Source: Agreia sp. Leaf283 (GTDB lineage: Bacteria; Actinomycetota; Actinomycetes; Actinomycetales; Microbacteriaceae). From it: DNA of 64,000 nt. The notes under the pieces are model-generated. The model had not been told where the DNA came from. It did not search any database and was given only the letters and a program-made list of their open reading frames with translations. Each line of letters begins with the position of its first letter. The stretch's first letter is position 1. Position numbers and translations under genes: made by a program. Shown here piece by piece: positions 1 through 8,975 of this stretch. The DNA lies in assembly GCF_001422485.1 (NCBI RefSeq), contig NZ_LMNF01000001.1, positions 813,900 through 877,899 on the forward strand, read 5' to 3'.

Positions 1-75
1 GATGACACTTCGCGCCGCTCGACCGCGCCACGATGCCAACTCGCGTGGCCGCAAAAGGCAACTCGAAGTCGCGAG

Positions 76-3000
76 CTACAGCAGTCCGTCGCTCAGGGTG
101 CTCGGGTTGCCGAACCGGTGGTTCGTGATCGAGACGGCCTGCTCGCGCAGGAACGGCAGCAGCTCGATGCGGCCGGCGCGAGTGACCTCGCCGGCGTACA
201 CCGCGACATCCGGTTCGTCACCCAGGGCCGCGGCCAGAGCGGCAGCCGAGCCGCCGATCAGCCGGATGCGCGGGGTCGAGACCCCTTCCGCAGCCACACG
301 GGCGAGCCACGCCTCGTCGTTCTCGATGACCACGCGAACGGCCCACTCCTTGAGCAGCGCTCGCATCGGCCGGGGAAGCTTGTGCGCCGACGACAGGGTG
401 ACCTTCGACCGGGCCAGCGTCGCCGCCGACAGCACGCGCAGCAGCTCGTGCCGTTCACCGTCGTCGGAGAGCCGCACCGTGACCGGAACGGGCCGGTAGC
501 GCAGCACGTTGCGCTCGACGCCGAGGCCTGAGCGGTCGACGGGCGCGAACGACTGCGACCAGGCGACCGCGTCGCTCTTCGCCCCGCGCCGGGCGAGGTC
601 GAAGCTGGTCCAGTCGAGGCCGGCCTGCGCCGAGTCGAGCAGAGCGCCGACGCGACCGTCGAGCCCCGCGTTGCTGAGGCCCTCGCTGGGCTCACCCGGC
701 TCGGTGACCCACGATCCGAGGTGCACGAGGTAGTTCGGGCCGCCGGCCTTGGCGCCCGCGCCCACGGCGGAGCGCTTCCACCCTCCGAACGGCTGGCGCT
801 GCACGATGGCACCGGTGATTCCGCGGTTCACATAGAGGTTGCCCGCCTCGACCGTGGCCAGCCACTGCTCGACCTCGGCCGGGTCGAGGGAGTGCAGCCC
901 GGCGGTCAGTCCGTAGTCGGTGCCGTTCTGGTACTCGACGGCCTGTTCGAGCGTCGACGCGTGCATGATGCCCAGAACGGGGCCGAAGTACTCGGTGGTG
1001 TGGAACGTCGAGGCCGGCAGCACGCCCTCGCGCACCCCCGGGGTCCAGAGTCGCCCGTCGGAGCTGCGCCGCACCGGCTCGGCGAGCCACTTCTCGCCCG
1101 GTCCGAGCGTGGTGAGCCCCTCGAGCAGCTTGCCCTCGGCGGGCTCGATGAGCGGGCCCATCTCGGTGAGCGGGTCGGATGCGTAGCCGACCCGCAGCGA
1201 CGACACCGCATCCACGAGCTGCCGGTGAAAACGTTCGGAACGCGCCACCGACCCCACGAGGATCACGAGAGACGCGGCCGAGCACTTCTGGCCGGCGTGG
1301 CCGAAGGCGCTCTTCACGATGTCGGCCACGGCGAGGTCGAGGTCGGCGGCGGGCGTCACGACGATGGCGTTCTTACCGCTCGTCTCGGCGAGAAGAGGCA
1401 GCTCCGGCCGCCACGAGCGGAACAGCTTCGCGGTCTCGTAGGCGCCGGTGAGGATCACGCGGTCGACGAGCTCGTGGGAGATGAGCCTCTGGCCGAGGTC
1501 GCCCTCCTCGATGTCGACGAGCGCGAGCAGCTCGCGTGGGATGCCCGACTCCCACAGGGCCTCGACCAGCACGGCGGCCGATCGGCGTGCCTGCGGTGCC
1601 GGCTTGATGACGACTCCGCTGCCGGCGGCGAGGGCGGCCAGAACACCGCCCGCGGGGATGGCCACGGGGAAGTTCCACGGAGGCGTCACGACGGTGAGCG
1701 CAGACGGCACGAACACGGCCCCGTCGACCCGGTCGAGCTCCTCAGCGCGCTCGGCGTAGTAGTTCGCGAAGTCGACCGCCTCGCTCACCTCGGGGTCGCC
1801 CTCCGCGATGGTCTTGCCGGTCTCCGAGGCCATGACCTCGATCAGCCGGTCGCGGTTGGCCTCGAGCGCCAGCGCGGCCCGGCGCAGCACGGCCGCGCGC
1901 TCGGCGCCGGTCTGCGCGCCCCAACGGGCCCCCGCCTCGCGCACCGAGTGGATGATGCCATCCAGAACCGCGGGATCGGTCACCACGGCCGCGTCGATGG
2001 TGTCGACGCCGATGCGGTTGCCGGGCCCGACAAGAGACAGGATGCGACGGCCCCAGCTGCGGTTGGCCGCCAGCGACGGATCGGTGTCGGCCGTGTTCTC
2101 GAAGGCGTTCGCGCGGGCGAGCTCGGAGAGGTCACCGCGGTCCTGCGTGCGGTTGGCCGCGTTCCCGTTCCCTGAGCCGCTCCCGTTCCCTGAGCCGCTC
2201 CCGTTCCCTGCGCCTGTCCCGTTCCCTGAGCCTGTCGAAGGGAACCGCTCAGATTCCAACGCATCCACAGACGCCAGAAAGCGGTTCTTCTCGCGCTCGA
2301 ACACGGTGTCGCTGGCGGCGATGTCGAACACGCTCGACATGAAGTTCTCGTCGCTGGCATTCTCTTCGAGTCGGCGCACGAGGTAGCTGATCGCCACGTC
2401 GAACTCCTTGGGGTGCACGACGGGTGTGTAGAGCAGCAGCGCGCCCACCTCGCGGCGCACAGCGTCGGCCTGGCCCGTGGCCATGCCGAGCAGCATCTCG
2501 AAGTCGATGCTGTCGGTCACCCCGCGGTGCTTGGCGAGCAGCCATGCGAGCGCGATGTCGAACAGGTTGTGACCCGCGACTCCGATGCGCACGGCGTCGG
2601 TGCGCTCGGGGGTCAGGGCCCACTCGAGCACCCGCTTGTAGTTCGTGTCGGTCTCGCGCTTGCTGTCGAAGGTGGCGAGCGGCCAGCCGTGGAGGGCCGC
2701 GTCGACGTGCTCCATGGCGAGGTTGGCGCCCTTCACGACGCGCACCTTGATGGGAGCCCCGCCCCGGGAACGACGCTCGGCCGCCCAGGTCTGCAAGCGC
2801 TGCATCGCGCCCAGCGCATCCGGCAGATAGGCCTGCAGCACGATGCCGCCCGAGTAGCCGAGCAGCTCTTCGCGGTCGAGGATCCTCATGAACACCGCAA
2901 GGGTCAGGTCGAGATCGCGGTACTCCTCCATGTCGAGGTTGATGAACTTGTTCGTGGGGAGAGCGATGCGATACAGCGGCAGCAGGGTCTCGGCGACGCG

Positions 3001-3624
3001 CTCGACCGTCTCGTCGAACGCCCACATCGAGAGGTCGCTGGCGATCGCCGACACCTTCACCGACACGTAGTCGACGTCGTCTCGGGCGAGCAGTTTCTCG
3101 GTGCCCTCCAGTCGACGCCTGGCCTCGGCCGAGCCGAGAACAGCCTCGCCGAGCAGGTTGAGGTTCAGCCGCGAGCCGTCGGCGCGCAGTTTCTCGATCG
3201 CCGCGCCCAGCCTCGCCGGGGTCGCGTCGATCACCAGGTGTGCGACCATCTGCCGCAGAACCTTGCGCGCCGCGGGAACCACCACTCCGGGAACGACCTC
3301 GCCGAAGACGCCTCCGGCGGCGACCGCGCTGCGCAGGTACCAGGGCAGGAAAGCGGGCACCCGACTGCCGAGGGCCTGCAGGTTCTTGGCGGCGACCGCC
3401 AGGTCTTCGGGGCGCGCGACACCGTCGACGAAGCCCACTGTGAAGGCGAGGCCGTCGGGATCTTCGAGAACCCCCGCGAGGCGCTCGGCCGAGGGGTCGG
3501 GCTCGACGTCTTTCGATTCGTCGAGCCAGCGGCGCACGAGGGCGATCGCCGGTGCCGCGAGATCGACGGGGGTCAGGCTCGGGTCGGCCTCGAATTCGGG
3601 CGAGTTCGGGTTCGCAGAGGTCAC
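76..3624 (-). CDS. putA: Bifunctional proline dehydrogenase / L-glutamate-gamma-semialdehyde dehydrogenase
   Basis: Oxidises proline to pyrroline-5-carboxylate on FAD, then to glutamate on NAD+. The N-terminal half is a proline dehydrogenase barrel with the KVSAIASDLS and KVRVVKGANLAMEH segments. The C-terminal half is an aldehyde dehydrogenase with the catalytic Glu in LAETSGKNA (about residue 748) and catalytic Cys in GHAGQKCSAAS (about residue 778), followed by a C-terminal extension of roughly 200 residues. I chose the GTG at 3624 (1,182 aa, sequence VTSANPNSPEF) because the longer ATG start at 3681 would run into the promoter of the divergent gene. Odd feature: residues about 461-487 form a Gly/Ser/Asn-rich hexapeptide repeat encoded by copies of a dispersed DNA repeat, lying in the linker between the two enzymes. 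Identification is firm. Confidence 0.95.
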   Translation of the reverse strand: MTSANPNSPEFEADPSLTPVDLAAPAIALVRRWLDESKDVEPDPSAERLAGVLEDPDGLAFTVGFVDGVARPEDLAVAAKNLQALGSRVPAFLPWYLRSAVAAGGVFGEVVPGVVVPAARKVLRQMVAHLVIDATPARLGAAIEKLRADGSRLNLNLLGEAVLGSAEARRRLEGTEKLLARDDVDYVSVKVSAIASDLSMWAFDETVERVAETLLPLYRIALPTNKFINLDMEEYRDLDLTLAVFMRILDREELLGYSGGIVLQAYLPDALGAMQRLQTWAAERRSRGGAPIKVRVVKGANLAMEHVDAALHGWPLATFDSKRETDTNYKRVLEWALTPERTDAVRIGVAGHNLFDIALAWLLAKHRGVTDSIDFEMLLGMATGQADAVRREVGALLLYTPVVHPKEFDVAISYLVRRLEENASDENFMSSVFDIAASDTVFEREKNRFLASVDALESERFPSTGSGNGTGAGNGSGSGNGSGSGNGNAANRTQDRGDLSELARANAFENTADTDPSLAANRSWGRRILSLVGPGNRIGVDTIDAAVVTDPAVLDGIIHSVREAGARWGAQTGAERAAVLRRAALALEANRDRLIEVMASETGKTIAEGDPEVSEAVDFANYYAERAEELDRVDGAVFVPSALTVVTPPWNFPVAIPAGGVLAALAAGSGVVIKPAPQARRSAAVLVEALWESGIPRELLALVDIEEGDLGQRLISHELVDRVILTGAYETAKLFRSWRPELPLLAETSGKNAIVVTPAADLDLAVADIVKSAFGHAGQKCSAASLVILVGSVARSERFHRQLVDAVSSLRVGYASDPLTEMGPLIEPAEGKLLEGLTTLGPGEKWLAEPVRRSSDGRLWTPGVREGVLPASTFHTTEYFGPVLGIMHASTLEQAVEYQNGTDYGLTAGLHSLDPAEVEQWLATVEAGNLYVNRGITGAIVQRQPFGGWKRSAVGAGAKAGGPNYLVHLGSWVTEPGEPSEGLSNAGLDGRVGALLDSAQAGLDWTSFDLARRGAKSDAVAWSQSFAPVDRSGLGVERNVLRYRPVPVTVRLSDDGERHELLRVLSAATLARSKVTLSSAHKLPRPMRALLKEWAVRVVIENDEAWLARVAAEGVSTPRIRLIGGSAAALAAALGDEPDVAVYAGEVTRAGRIELLPFLREQAVSITNHRFGNPSTLSDGLL
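2164..2242 (-). repeat. Intragenic copy of the dispersed repeat, four 18-bp units in putA
   Basis: Four consecutive 18-bp units (CCCGTTCCCTGAGCCGCT and variants, starting at 2164, 2182, 2200 and 2218) end in CGAAGGG. The last unit plus this tail is a full copy of the element seen at 18.0, 24.7 and 25.5 kb. Eighteen bases is six codons, so the array stays in frame and is read as (T/S)G(S/A)GNG repeats in the interdomain linker of PutA. Confidence 0.9.
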
Positions 3625-3682
3625 TCTTCGAGGATATGGCGTGGGTGCCCCCAACGCCCGGAGGCGGAGCGCACCCCGCAAC

Positions 3683-3688
3683 TATGCT
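3683..3688 (+). promoter_or_regulatory. -10 box of a leaderless promoter (TATGCT)
   Basis: TATGCT lies exactly six bases before the ATG at 3695, so transcription would begin at or beside the start codon. No Shine-Dalgarno sequence is present. The same TAnnnT-N6-start arrangement recurs through the window. Confidence 0.6.
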
Positions 3689-3694
3689 CGACGC

Positions 3695-5293
3695 ATGAGC
3701 ACTGCAGCCGTTCCCGATTCGGCCGACATCGTGATCGTGGGCGGGGGCCACAACGGCCTCGTCGCGGCCGCCTATCTCGCCACAGCGGGCCTCGAGGTCG
3801 TGGTGCTGGAGCGCCTCGATCACACCGGCGGGGCCGCCGTCTCGGCGCAGGCGTTCGCGGGCCACGACGCGCGGCTCTCCCGCTACTCCTACCTCGTGAG
3901 CCTGCTGCCCCAGCGCATCATCGACGACCTCGGTCTCGACCTCACGCTGCTGCGCCGCCGCTACTCCTCCTACACTCCCCTGCCCGGCACATCGACGGGC
4001 CTGCTCATCGACACCGGCGACTCCGAGGCCACCGCGGCGTCGTTCGCCGCGATCGGGGCCGAACCGGATGCGCAGGGTCTCGCCCGGTTCCAGGGTCGCG
4101 CGGCGCGGCTCGCCGAGACGCTGTGGCCGAGCCTCACCGAACCGCTGATGACGCGGGCGGAGGCCCGCGCCCTGGTCGGCGACGACGACGCCTGGAACGC
4201 GTTCATCGAGCATCCGCTCGCCGGAGCCATCGAGGCCGACGTCGACAACGACCTCGTGCGGGGCGTTCTCCTCACCGACGCGCTCATCGGAACGTTCGCC
4301 CGAGCATCCGACGACGATCTCGCGCAGAACCGCTGTTTTCTGTACCACGTGATCGGCGGCGGAACCGGGGACTGGGATGTGCCCGTCGGCGGCATGGGTG
4401 CCGTGAGCGGTGCGCTCTGGCATGCGGCCACGGAGGCCGGTGCCACCATCGTGACGGGTGCGGAGGTCACCGCGATCGACCCCGACGGCACCGTGTCGTT
4501 CACTCTCGACGGGTCGGAGCGGTTCGTGCGCGCCGGCCACGTATTGTCGAACGTCGCCCCCTGGGTGCTCGACCGCCTGCTCGGCGAGGGCGAGGCCGGG
4601 GTTCGCCCCAAGCCGGAGGGCGCCCAGGTGAAGGTGAACCTGCTGCTCTCGCGCCTGCCGCGGCTGCTCGACGAGAGTGTGTCACCCGAGGCCGCCTTCG
4701 GAGGGACGTTCCACATCCACGAGGGCTACGCCGAGCTCGATCGGGCCGTGGATGCGGCCGAGGCGGGCGCTCTCCCGTCGCCCTTGCCCGCCGAGATCTA
4801 CTGCCACTCGCTCACCGACCCGTCGATCCTGTCACCCGAGCTGCAGGCATCCGGCGCCCAGACCCTCACCGTGTTCGGCTTGCACGTGCCGTCCCGCCTC
4901 ATCACCGACGAGAACAACGACGAGATGCGTGAGCGCCTGCAGGCCGCGGTCATCGATTCGCTGAACAGCGTGCTCGCCGAGCCGATCGAGGGATGCCTGC
5001 TGCTCGACTCAGAGGGACACCCCTGCATCGAGACCAAGACCACGCTCGACATCGAACGATCGCTCGGCATGCCGGGCGGCAACATCTTCCACGGACCGCT
5101 GTCGTGGCCGTTCGTCGACGATGACGCCCCGCTCGAGAGCCCGGCCGAGCGCTGGGGAGTCGCGACCGGTCACGACCGCATCCTGCTCTGCGGTTCGGGT
5201 GCCCGCCGCGGCGGGGCCGTGAGCGGCCTCGGCGGCCACAACGCGGCGATGGCCGTTCTCGAGCTGCGCTCGGATGCGTCCGCCAGTAGCTGA
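3695..5293 (+). CDS. NAD(P)/FAD-dependent oxidoreductase, phytoene-desaturase-like
   Basis: 532 aa. The N-terminus has a dinucleotide-binding fold, IVIVGGGHNGLVAAAYLA, followed by an acidic strand end (VVLER), which marks an FAD-binding amine-oxidase/phytoene-dehydrogenase superfamily protein. The C-terminus has the second FAD contact typical of the family (ILLCGSGARRGGAVSG followed by GHNAAMA). No carotenoid genes lie nearby, so a role in carotenoid synthesis is not supported; the sequence looks more like the broad PYROXD2/COG1233 group, whose substrates are mostly unknown. It is divergent from putA with 70 bp between the starts and appears leaderless. Family assignment is good; substrate is unknown. 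Confidence 0.8.
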   Translation: MSTAAVPDSADIVIVGGGHNGLVAAAYLATAGLEVVVLERLDHTGGAAVSAQAFAGHDARLSRYSYLVSLLPQRIIDDLGLDLTLLRRRYSSYTPLPGTSTGLLIDTGDSEATAASFAAIGAEPDAQGLARFQGRAARLAETLWPSLTEPLMTRAEARALVGDDDAWNAFIEHPLAGAIEADVDNDLVRGVLLTDALIGTFARASDDDLAQNRCFLYHVIGGGTGDWDVPVGGMGAVSGALWHAATEAGATIVTGAEVTAIDPDGTVSFTLDGSERFVRAGHVLSNVAPWVLDRLLGEGEAGVRPKPEGAQVKVNLLLSRLPRLLDESVSPEAAFGGTFHIHEGYAELDRAVDAAEAGALPSPLPAEIYCHSLTDPSILSPELQASGAQTLTVFGLHVPSRLITDENNDEMRERLQAAVIDSLNSVLAEPIEGCLLLDSEGHPCIETKTTLDIERSLGMPGGNIFHGPLSWPFVDDDAPLESPAERWGVATGHDRILLCGSGARRGGAVSGLGGHNAAMAVLELRSDASASS

Positions 5294-5309
5294 TTGTTAC
5301 TCAATAGTC

Positions 5310-5340
5310 TTGACTCTCACTGAGTCATTGTGGCTACGAT
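5310..5340 (+). promoter_or_regulatory. Promoter with -35 TTGACT and -10 TACGAT, leaderless
   Basis: TTGACT at 5310-5315 and TACGAT at 5335-5340 are separated by 19 bases. TACGAT lies six bases before the ATG at 5347. This is one of the few leaderless starts in the window with a recognisable -35. Confidence 0.55.
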
Positions 5341-5346
5341 GGCTCA

Positions 5347-5640
5347 ATGATTGACGGGGGCATCGACGACATCGAGAATCCGTTCGACGTCGATTCGGGG
5401 TTGATGCGCCACTGGCTGCCCGGCACGGCCATCATCGTCTCGGTCGCTCGCACCGACGAATGGGTCGACCGCAACGAGTTCTTCGACGTGACGCTCCGCA
5501 TCGATCTCGAGGGGTTCGAGGTCTACGAACTCCAGCAGCGCCAACTGATTCCCGAGAGGGCGCAGTTCGAGTGGCAGCCGGGAACCGAAGTCGACGTTCT
5601 GGTGAACCCGGCCGACCATTCGAAGGCCGTGCTGCGGTAG
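5347..5640 (+). CDS. Small hypothetical protein, 97 aa
   Basis: I do not recognise the family. The protein is acidic at its N-terminus (MIDGGIDDIENPFDVDSG), has no signal peptide or membrane segment, and appears to be one small beta-rich domain with a regular alternation of hydrophobic residues (LRIDLEGFEVYELQQRQLIP). Codon use matches its neighbours and a convincing leaderless promoter sits directly upstream, so it is probably a real cytoplasmic protein. It stands alone: the previous gene ends 53 bp before and the next is convergent, ending 23 bp after. Function unknown. Confidence 0.65.
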   Translation: MIDGGIDDIENPFDVDSGLMRHWLPGTAIIVSVARTDEWVDRNEFFDVTLRIDLEGFEVYELQQRQLIPERAQFEWQPGTEVDVLVNPADHSKAVLR

Positions 5641-5662
5641 TCGAGCAGCCCCGCGGCGCCGA

Positions 5663-6628
5663 TCAGTGACCGCGGTGATCTTGAATCGTCATGCGCGGGC
5701 CGTGCCTCGGCTTGGCGAAGCCGCTGGCGAGAATGAGCCGCACGACGCGCTGACGGTGTCCGCGCCACGGTTCGAGCAGCTCGAGCATGCCGTCGTCGTC
5801 GACGGGCGAACCCGTGAGCGCGTAGCCCACGTGCGCGGCGAGGTGATAGTCGCCCACGCTCACCGCGTCGGGGTCGGCGTGGCTGCGCTGGGTGGTCTCG
5901 GCCGCCGTCCACCTGCCGATGCCCGGCAGCGTCTGCAGCCGTGTGGCCGCCGTCTCCGCATCCACCGTCGCGGCGCGCTCGAGCGCCGTGGCCAACTGGC
6001 ATGCCGACACCACGGTGCGGCTGCGGCGCGGGTCGACGCCGGCACGATGCCACTGCCACGACGGCACTCCGCGCCAGGTCTCCGCGCTGGGCGCGACGTG
6101 CATGCCCGCGGGCGCGGGGCCCGGCGCGACCTCGCCGTAGATGCGTATGAGGCGGTACCAGGCACGATGCGCCTCGAGCGTGGTGACCTTCTGCTCGATG
6201 ATCGCGGGTACGAGCGCCTCCATGATGAGGCCGGAGCGGCTGAGGCGCATGCCCGGATTGCGGCGACGCACCTCGGCGAGCGCCGGATGGGTGTGCAGCG
6301 TCAGCCCCGACCAGTCGTCGTCGGCACCGAGCAGTGCGGGCACCCGGTCGATCGCCCAGTGCGCGCCCGGCCCCCAGGCTCGCGCCTCGATGCCGTGCTG
6401 TCGCTGGCGCATCAGCAACGTGGCAGCGCCCTCCGGTGTGCGCACCGTGCGCCAGAACCCCTCGGGCGTCGACCGGCAGGTCGGGTCTCCCGTGCCCCGG
6501 GAGTGCACGCCCATCGTTCGCGCGACGTCGACCTCGTGCGCCGGCGCATAGACGGTGACCACGGCGGCACCGGCGGCGACGTCACCGGCGACGGTGTCGA
6601 CGGTGGTGCGGGGCGCTTCGAGAGTCAT
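5663..6628 (-). CDS. DNA-3-methyladenine glycosylase family protein (HhH-GPD)
   Basis: 321 aa. The helix-hairpin-helix LPGIGRWTAAE (about residue 234) is followed by the base-excision catalytic Asp in SVGDYHL (about residue 260), the layout of AlkA-type HhH-GPD glycosylases that remove alkylated bases. The segment IIEQKVTTLEAHRAWYRL corresponds to the glycosylase superfamily helix before the hairpin. No C-x6-C-x2-C iron-sulphur motif follows, which argues against endonuclease III/MutY. A second, AlkA-fused glycosylase lies at 30.0 kb, so the genome has at least two. The gene is convergent with the small ORF before it. Confidence 0.85.
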   Translation of the reverse strand: MTLEAPRTTVDTVAGDVAAGAAVVTVYAPAHEVDVARTMGVHSRGTGDPTCRSTPEGFWRTVRTPEGAATLLMRQRQHGIEARAWGPGAHWAIDRVPALLGADDDWSGLTLHTHPALAEVRRRNPGMRLSRSGLIMEALVPAIIEQKVTTLEAHRAWYRLIRIYGEVAPGPAPAGMHVAPSAETWRGVPSWQWHRAGVDPRRSRTVVSACQLATALERAATVDAETAATRLQTLPGIGRWTAAETTQRSHADPDAVSVGDYHLAAHVGYALTGSPVDDDGMLELLEPWRGHRQRVVRLILASGFAKPRHGPRMTIQDHRGH

Positions 6629-6737
6629 GGTGACGGCAGGCTAACCCGAGGTTCGGACATTCATCGCATCGACGCGTGACGATCTCCCGTCACGGCGCGT
6701 TCACCGCCCCGTCACCGCGACCTGCGAGGGTGCCCCC

Positions 6738-7061
6738 ATGCAGACGTCAACGGCGATCCTCACCGCATTCGACTCCCCACACGCCCTCTCGGTCTTCACC
6801 GATCGGCTCGCTCGATATCGACGCATGCCGGTGGATGCCCAGGGCTTCATCGTGTCGATTCCCATCGCGGGGCGCGCGCTGGTGAGGCAGGAGGGCCGGT
6901 CGCTCACGCTCAGCGTTGTCGCGGCCGACGAAAAGGCACTCGCCGCATCGATGGCGGCCGTCGTTCACGAACTGCAGGAGGGCTTCGGCCGCTCCGACTT
7001 CAGGCGCAGCATCTCGGTGCGCTGGCAGCGCCGCGACGTGGTGCCGACCGCGCTGCGCTGA
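6738..7061 (+). CDS. DUF2218-like small protein
   Basis: 107 aa with no signal or membrane segment. The pattern FTDRLARYRRM, then a strand IVSIPIAGRALVRQEG, then LTLSVVAADEKALAASMAAVVHELQEGF and a final RRSISVRWQR resembles DUF2218, a small domain often found near siderophore-interacting proteins in actinobacteria. The usual His-rich stretch of that family is not obvious here, so the assignment is tentative. It stands alone between a glycosylase and a convergent acidic protein. Confidence 0.5.
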   Translation: MQTSTAILTAFDSPHALSVFTDRLARYRRMPVDAQGFIVSIPIAGRALVRQEGRSLTLSVVAADEKALAASMAAVVHELQEGFGRSDFRRSISVRWQRRDVVPTALR

Positions 7062-7083
7062 CGCGCGCCAGGTGCGGGGCGTC

Positions 7084-7317
7084 TCAGTCGTCGAGTTCGG
7101 CTTCGAGCTGCTCCGGAGTCAGGTGCTCGCCGGGCGTCGGACGTCGGAAAGGGATGTCCTTCGTGGACTCGTGCTGCTGCAGCGTGCCCTCTTCCCCGGC
7201 ATCGTTGCCGGGGAGTGTGTCCGGTCCGTCGACCGGTCCGTCGTGCAGGTCGAGATCTTCGTCTCGGTCTGCGGGGTGGCGCTCGATCTGGGGTTCGAAA
7301 GGCTCTGACATCGACAT
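7084..7317 (-). CDS. Small acidic hypothetical protein, 77 aa
   Basis: Strongly acidic (long runs of D and E), low in hydrophobic residues, with no predicted globular core: probably an intrinsically disordered cytoplasmic protein. Two possible starts exist (ATG at 7317 and 7311) and neither has a clear Shine-Dalgarno sequence. Codon use is that of the host. It compares in character, though not in sequence, with the 56-aa acidic protein at 36.8 kb. I do not recognise a family. Confidence 0.55.
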   Translation of the reverse strand: MSMSEPFEPQIERHPADRDEDLDLHDGPVDGPDTLPGNDAGEEGTLQQHESTKDIPFRRPTPGEHLTPEQLEAELDD

Positions 7318-7472
7318 GCCGTTCAGGGTGCGCCGCCGAGGTTAACGGCTGCTGAGACTATCGCTCCGGCGTTGTTCATCCCGATTTAACCGTCGGGGCG
7401 TACCGTCGCCCGCGATCGCCGAACGAACCGCTTCCCGATCGCCAGGAGTGCCCGATTCGAAGGGACGAAAAC

Positions 7473-8627
7473 GTGGATGTTCTCATCACCGTTCTGCTCG
7501 TCGTGACCATCGCCCTCGTGTTCGACTTCACGAACGGCTTCCACGACACGGCCAACGCCATGGCGACCTCGGTCGCGACCGGCGCGCTCAAGCCGAAGGT
7601 CGCGGTCACCATCTCGGCCGTGCTCAACCTTGTCGGTGCCTTCCTCTCGACCGAGGTGGCGAAGACCATCTCGCAGGGCATCATCAAGGAGGGCGACGGG
7701 GGTGTGCAGATCACGCCCACGATGATCTTCGCCGGACTCGTCGGCGCCGTGCTCTGGAACCTCGGCACCTGGTACCTCGGACTGCCGTCGAGCTCGACCC
7801 ACGCCCTCTTCGGCGGCCTCATCGGAGCGGCGATCATCGGCGCCGGATTCGGATCGGTCGACTTCGCCGTCGTGCTCTCGAAGGTCGTGCTGCCCGCGCT
7901 CTTCTCGCCGCTCGTCGCCGGCCTCGTCGCGCTGGTGGCGACCTACGCCGCCTACCGCATCACCAAGCAGGCCCGCTCACGAGGGGCGGATGCCGGCTTC
8001 CGGCACGGACAGACGATCTCGGCCTCCCTCGTGTCGCTCGCCCACGGCACCAACGACGCGCAGAAGACGATGGGCGTCATCACGCTCACGCTCATCGCGG
8101 CCGGCTACCAGGGGTCGGGAACGGGCCCGCAGTTCTGGGTCGTCGCATCCTGCGGTCTGGCCATCGCGCTCGGCACCTACCTGGGCGGCTGGCGCATCAT
8201 GCGCACGGTCGGCAAGCGCATCACAGACGTGCAGCCGGCCCAGGGCTTCGCCGCAGAGACCAGCTCGGCCGCAACCATCCTCATCTCGTCACACCTCGGA
8301 TTCGCCCTGTCGACCACGCAGGTCACCTCCGGCGCCGTCGTCGGCTCGGGCCTCGGCAAGAAGCTCGCGACCGTGCACTGGGGAGTCGTCGGACGCATCG
8401 CCATGGCCTGGGTGTTCACCCTGCCGGCCGCAGCTCTGGTGGGCGGGCTCGCCGCCTGGATCGCGAGCACCAGCACCGTGGGACTCATCGTCGTGGCCGT
8501 GCTGGCCCTCGCCGGCGGGCTGGCGTTCGTGTTCCTTGCGCGCAGGCACCCCGTCACCCACGACAATGTGAACGACGTCGACGCGGAATCGCGTGAACCC
8601 GAGACCGCATCGACCGGAAAGGCCTGA
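7473..8627 (+). CDS. pit: Inorganic phosphate transporter, PiT family
   Basis: 384 aa integral membrane protein. The two inverted signature repeats of PiT permeases are present: DFTNGFHDTANAMATSV near the N-terminus and LAHGTNDAQKTMGVITL in the second half. These carry the substrate-site Asn/Asp residues that bind phosphate with a divalent metal or cation. The GTG start at 7473 has an AAGGGA ribosome site 8-13 bases upstream. A two-TM protein starts 2 bp after the stop and is probably co-translated with it. Confidence 0.93.
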   Translation: MDVLITVLLVVTIALVFDFTNGFHDTANAMATSVATGALKPKVAVTISAVLNLVGAFLSTEVAKTISQGIIKEGDGGVQITPTMIFAGLVGAVLWNLGTWYLGLPSSSTHALFGGLIGAAIIGAGFGSVDFAVVLSKVVLPALFSPLVAGLVALVATYAAYRITKQARSRGADAGFRHGQTISASLVSLAHGTNDAQKTMGVITLTLIAAGYQGSGTGPQFWVVASCGLAIALGTYLGGWRIMRTVGKRITDVQPAQGFAAETSSAATILISSHLGFALSTTQVTSGAVVGSGLGKKLATVHWGVVGRIAMAWVFTLPAAALVGGLAAWIASTSTVGLIVVAVLALAGGLAFVFLARRHPVTHDNVNDVDAESREPETASTGKA

Positions 8628-8629
8628 TC

Positions 8630-8947
8630 ATGATCGACTCCACCGCCACCGCTCTCGTCGTGGCAGCCGACGGCTCGGAGAAGTTCCTCGGCGTCGACTG
8701 GGCCGCATTCGGCATCGTCTTCGTCGTGGCCTTCGGCGCCGCCGTCGCCATCGTCGTGTTCTTCGCACTGGGACTGCGCCTGCTGGCGGTCGGCTCCGAC
8801 GACGACACGGGCGCCGACGGATCGATCGTGTCGACCGCCAGGGGCTCGAGGCCTCTCGGCGCGACCGTCGGCGCGTTCGCCTGCCTGGCCGTCTGCGTGG
8901 CGGCGGTGCTCTACGGGCTGTACCTGATCATTCCGCAGTTCCACTGA
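8630..8947 (+). CDS. Small two-helix membrane protein downstream of pit
   Basis: 105 aa with two hydrophobic segments (about residues 24-52 and 77-100) joined by an acidic, Asp-rich loop (GSDDDTGADGS). The start lies two bases after the pit stop, so it must be in the same operon, and a helper or regulatory role for the phosphate permease is the natural inference. No enzymatic motif is visible. Small membrane proteins in this position are common in actinobacterial pit operons, usually unnamed. Confidence 0.75.
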   Translation: MIDSTATALVVAADGSEKFLGVDWAAFGIVFVVAFGAAVAIVVFFALGLRLLAVGSDDDTGADGSIVSTARGSRPLGATVGAFACLAVCVAAVLYGLYLIIPQFH

Positions 8948-8975
8948 CACGCGCTGCCCCACCGATAATGGAGGG

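Noticed and set aside
3625-3681. Longer PutA N-terminus from the ATG at 3681
   Set aside because: It would overlap the -10 of the divergent gene, and the extra 19 residues (MRGALRLRALGAP...) have no family counterpart.
721-4932. Long plus-strand frames (484 and 839 residues) opposite putA
   Set aside because: They lack recognisable domains and start signals; the minus-strand PutA has all motifs of two enzymes.
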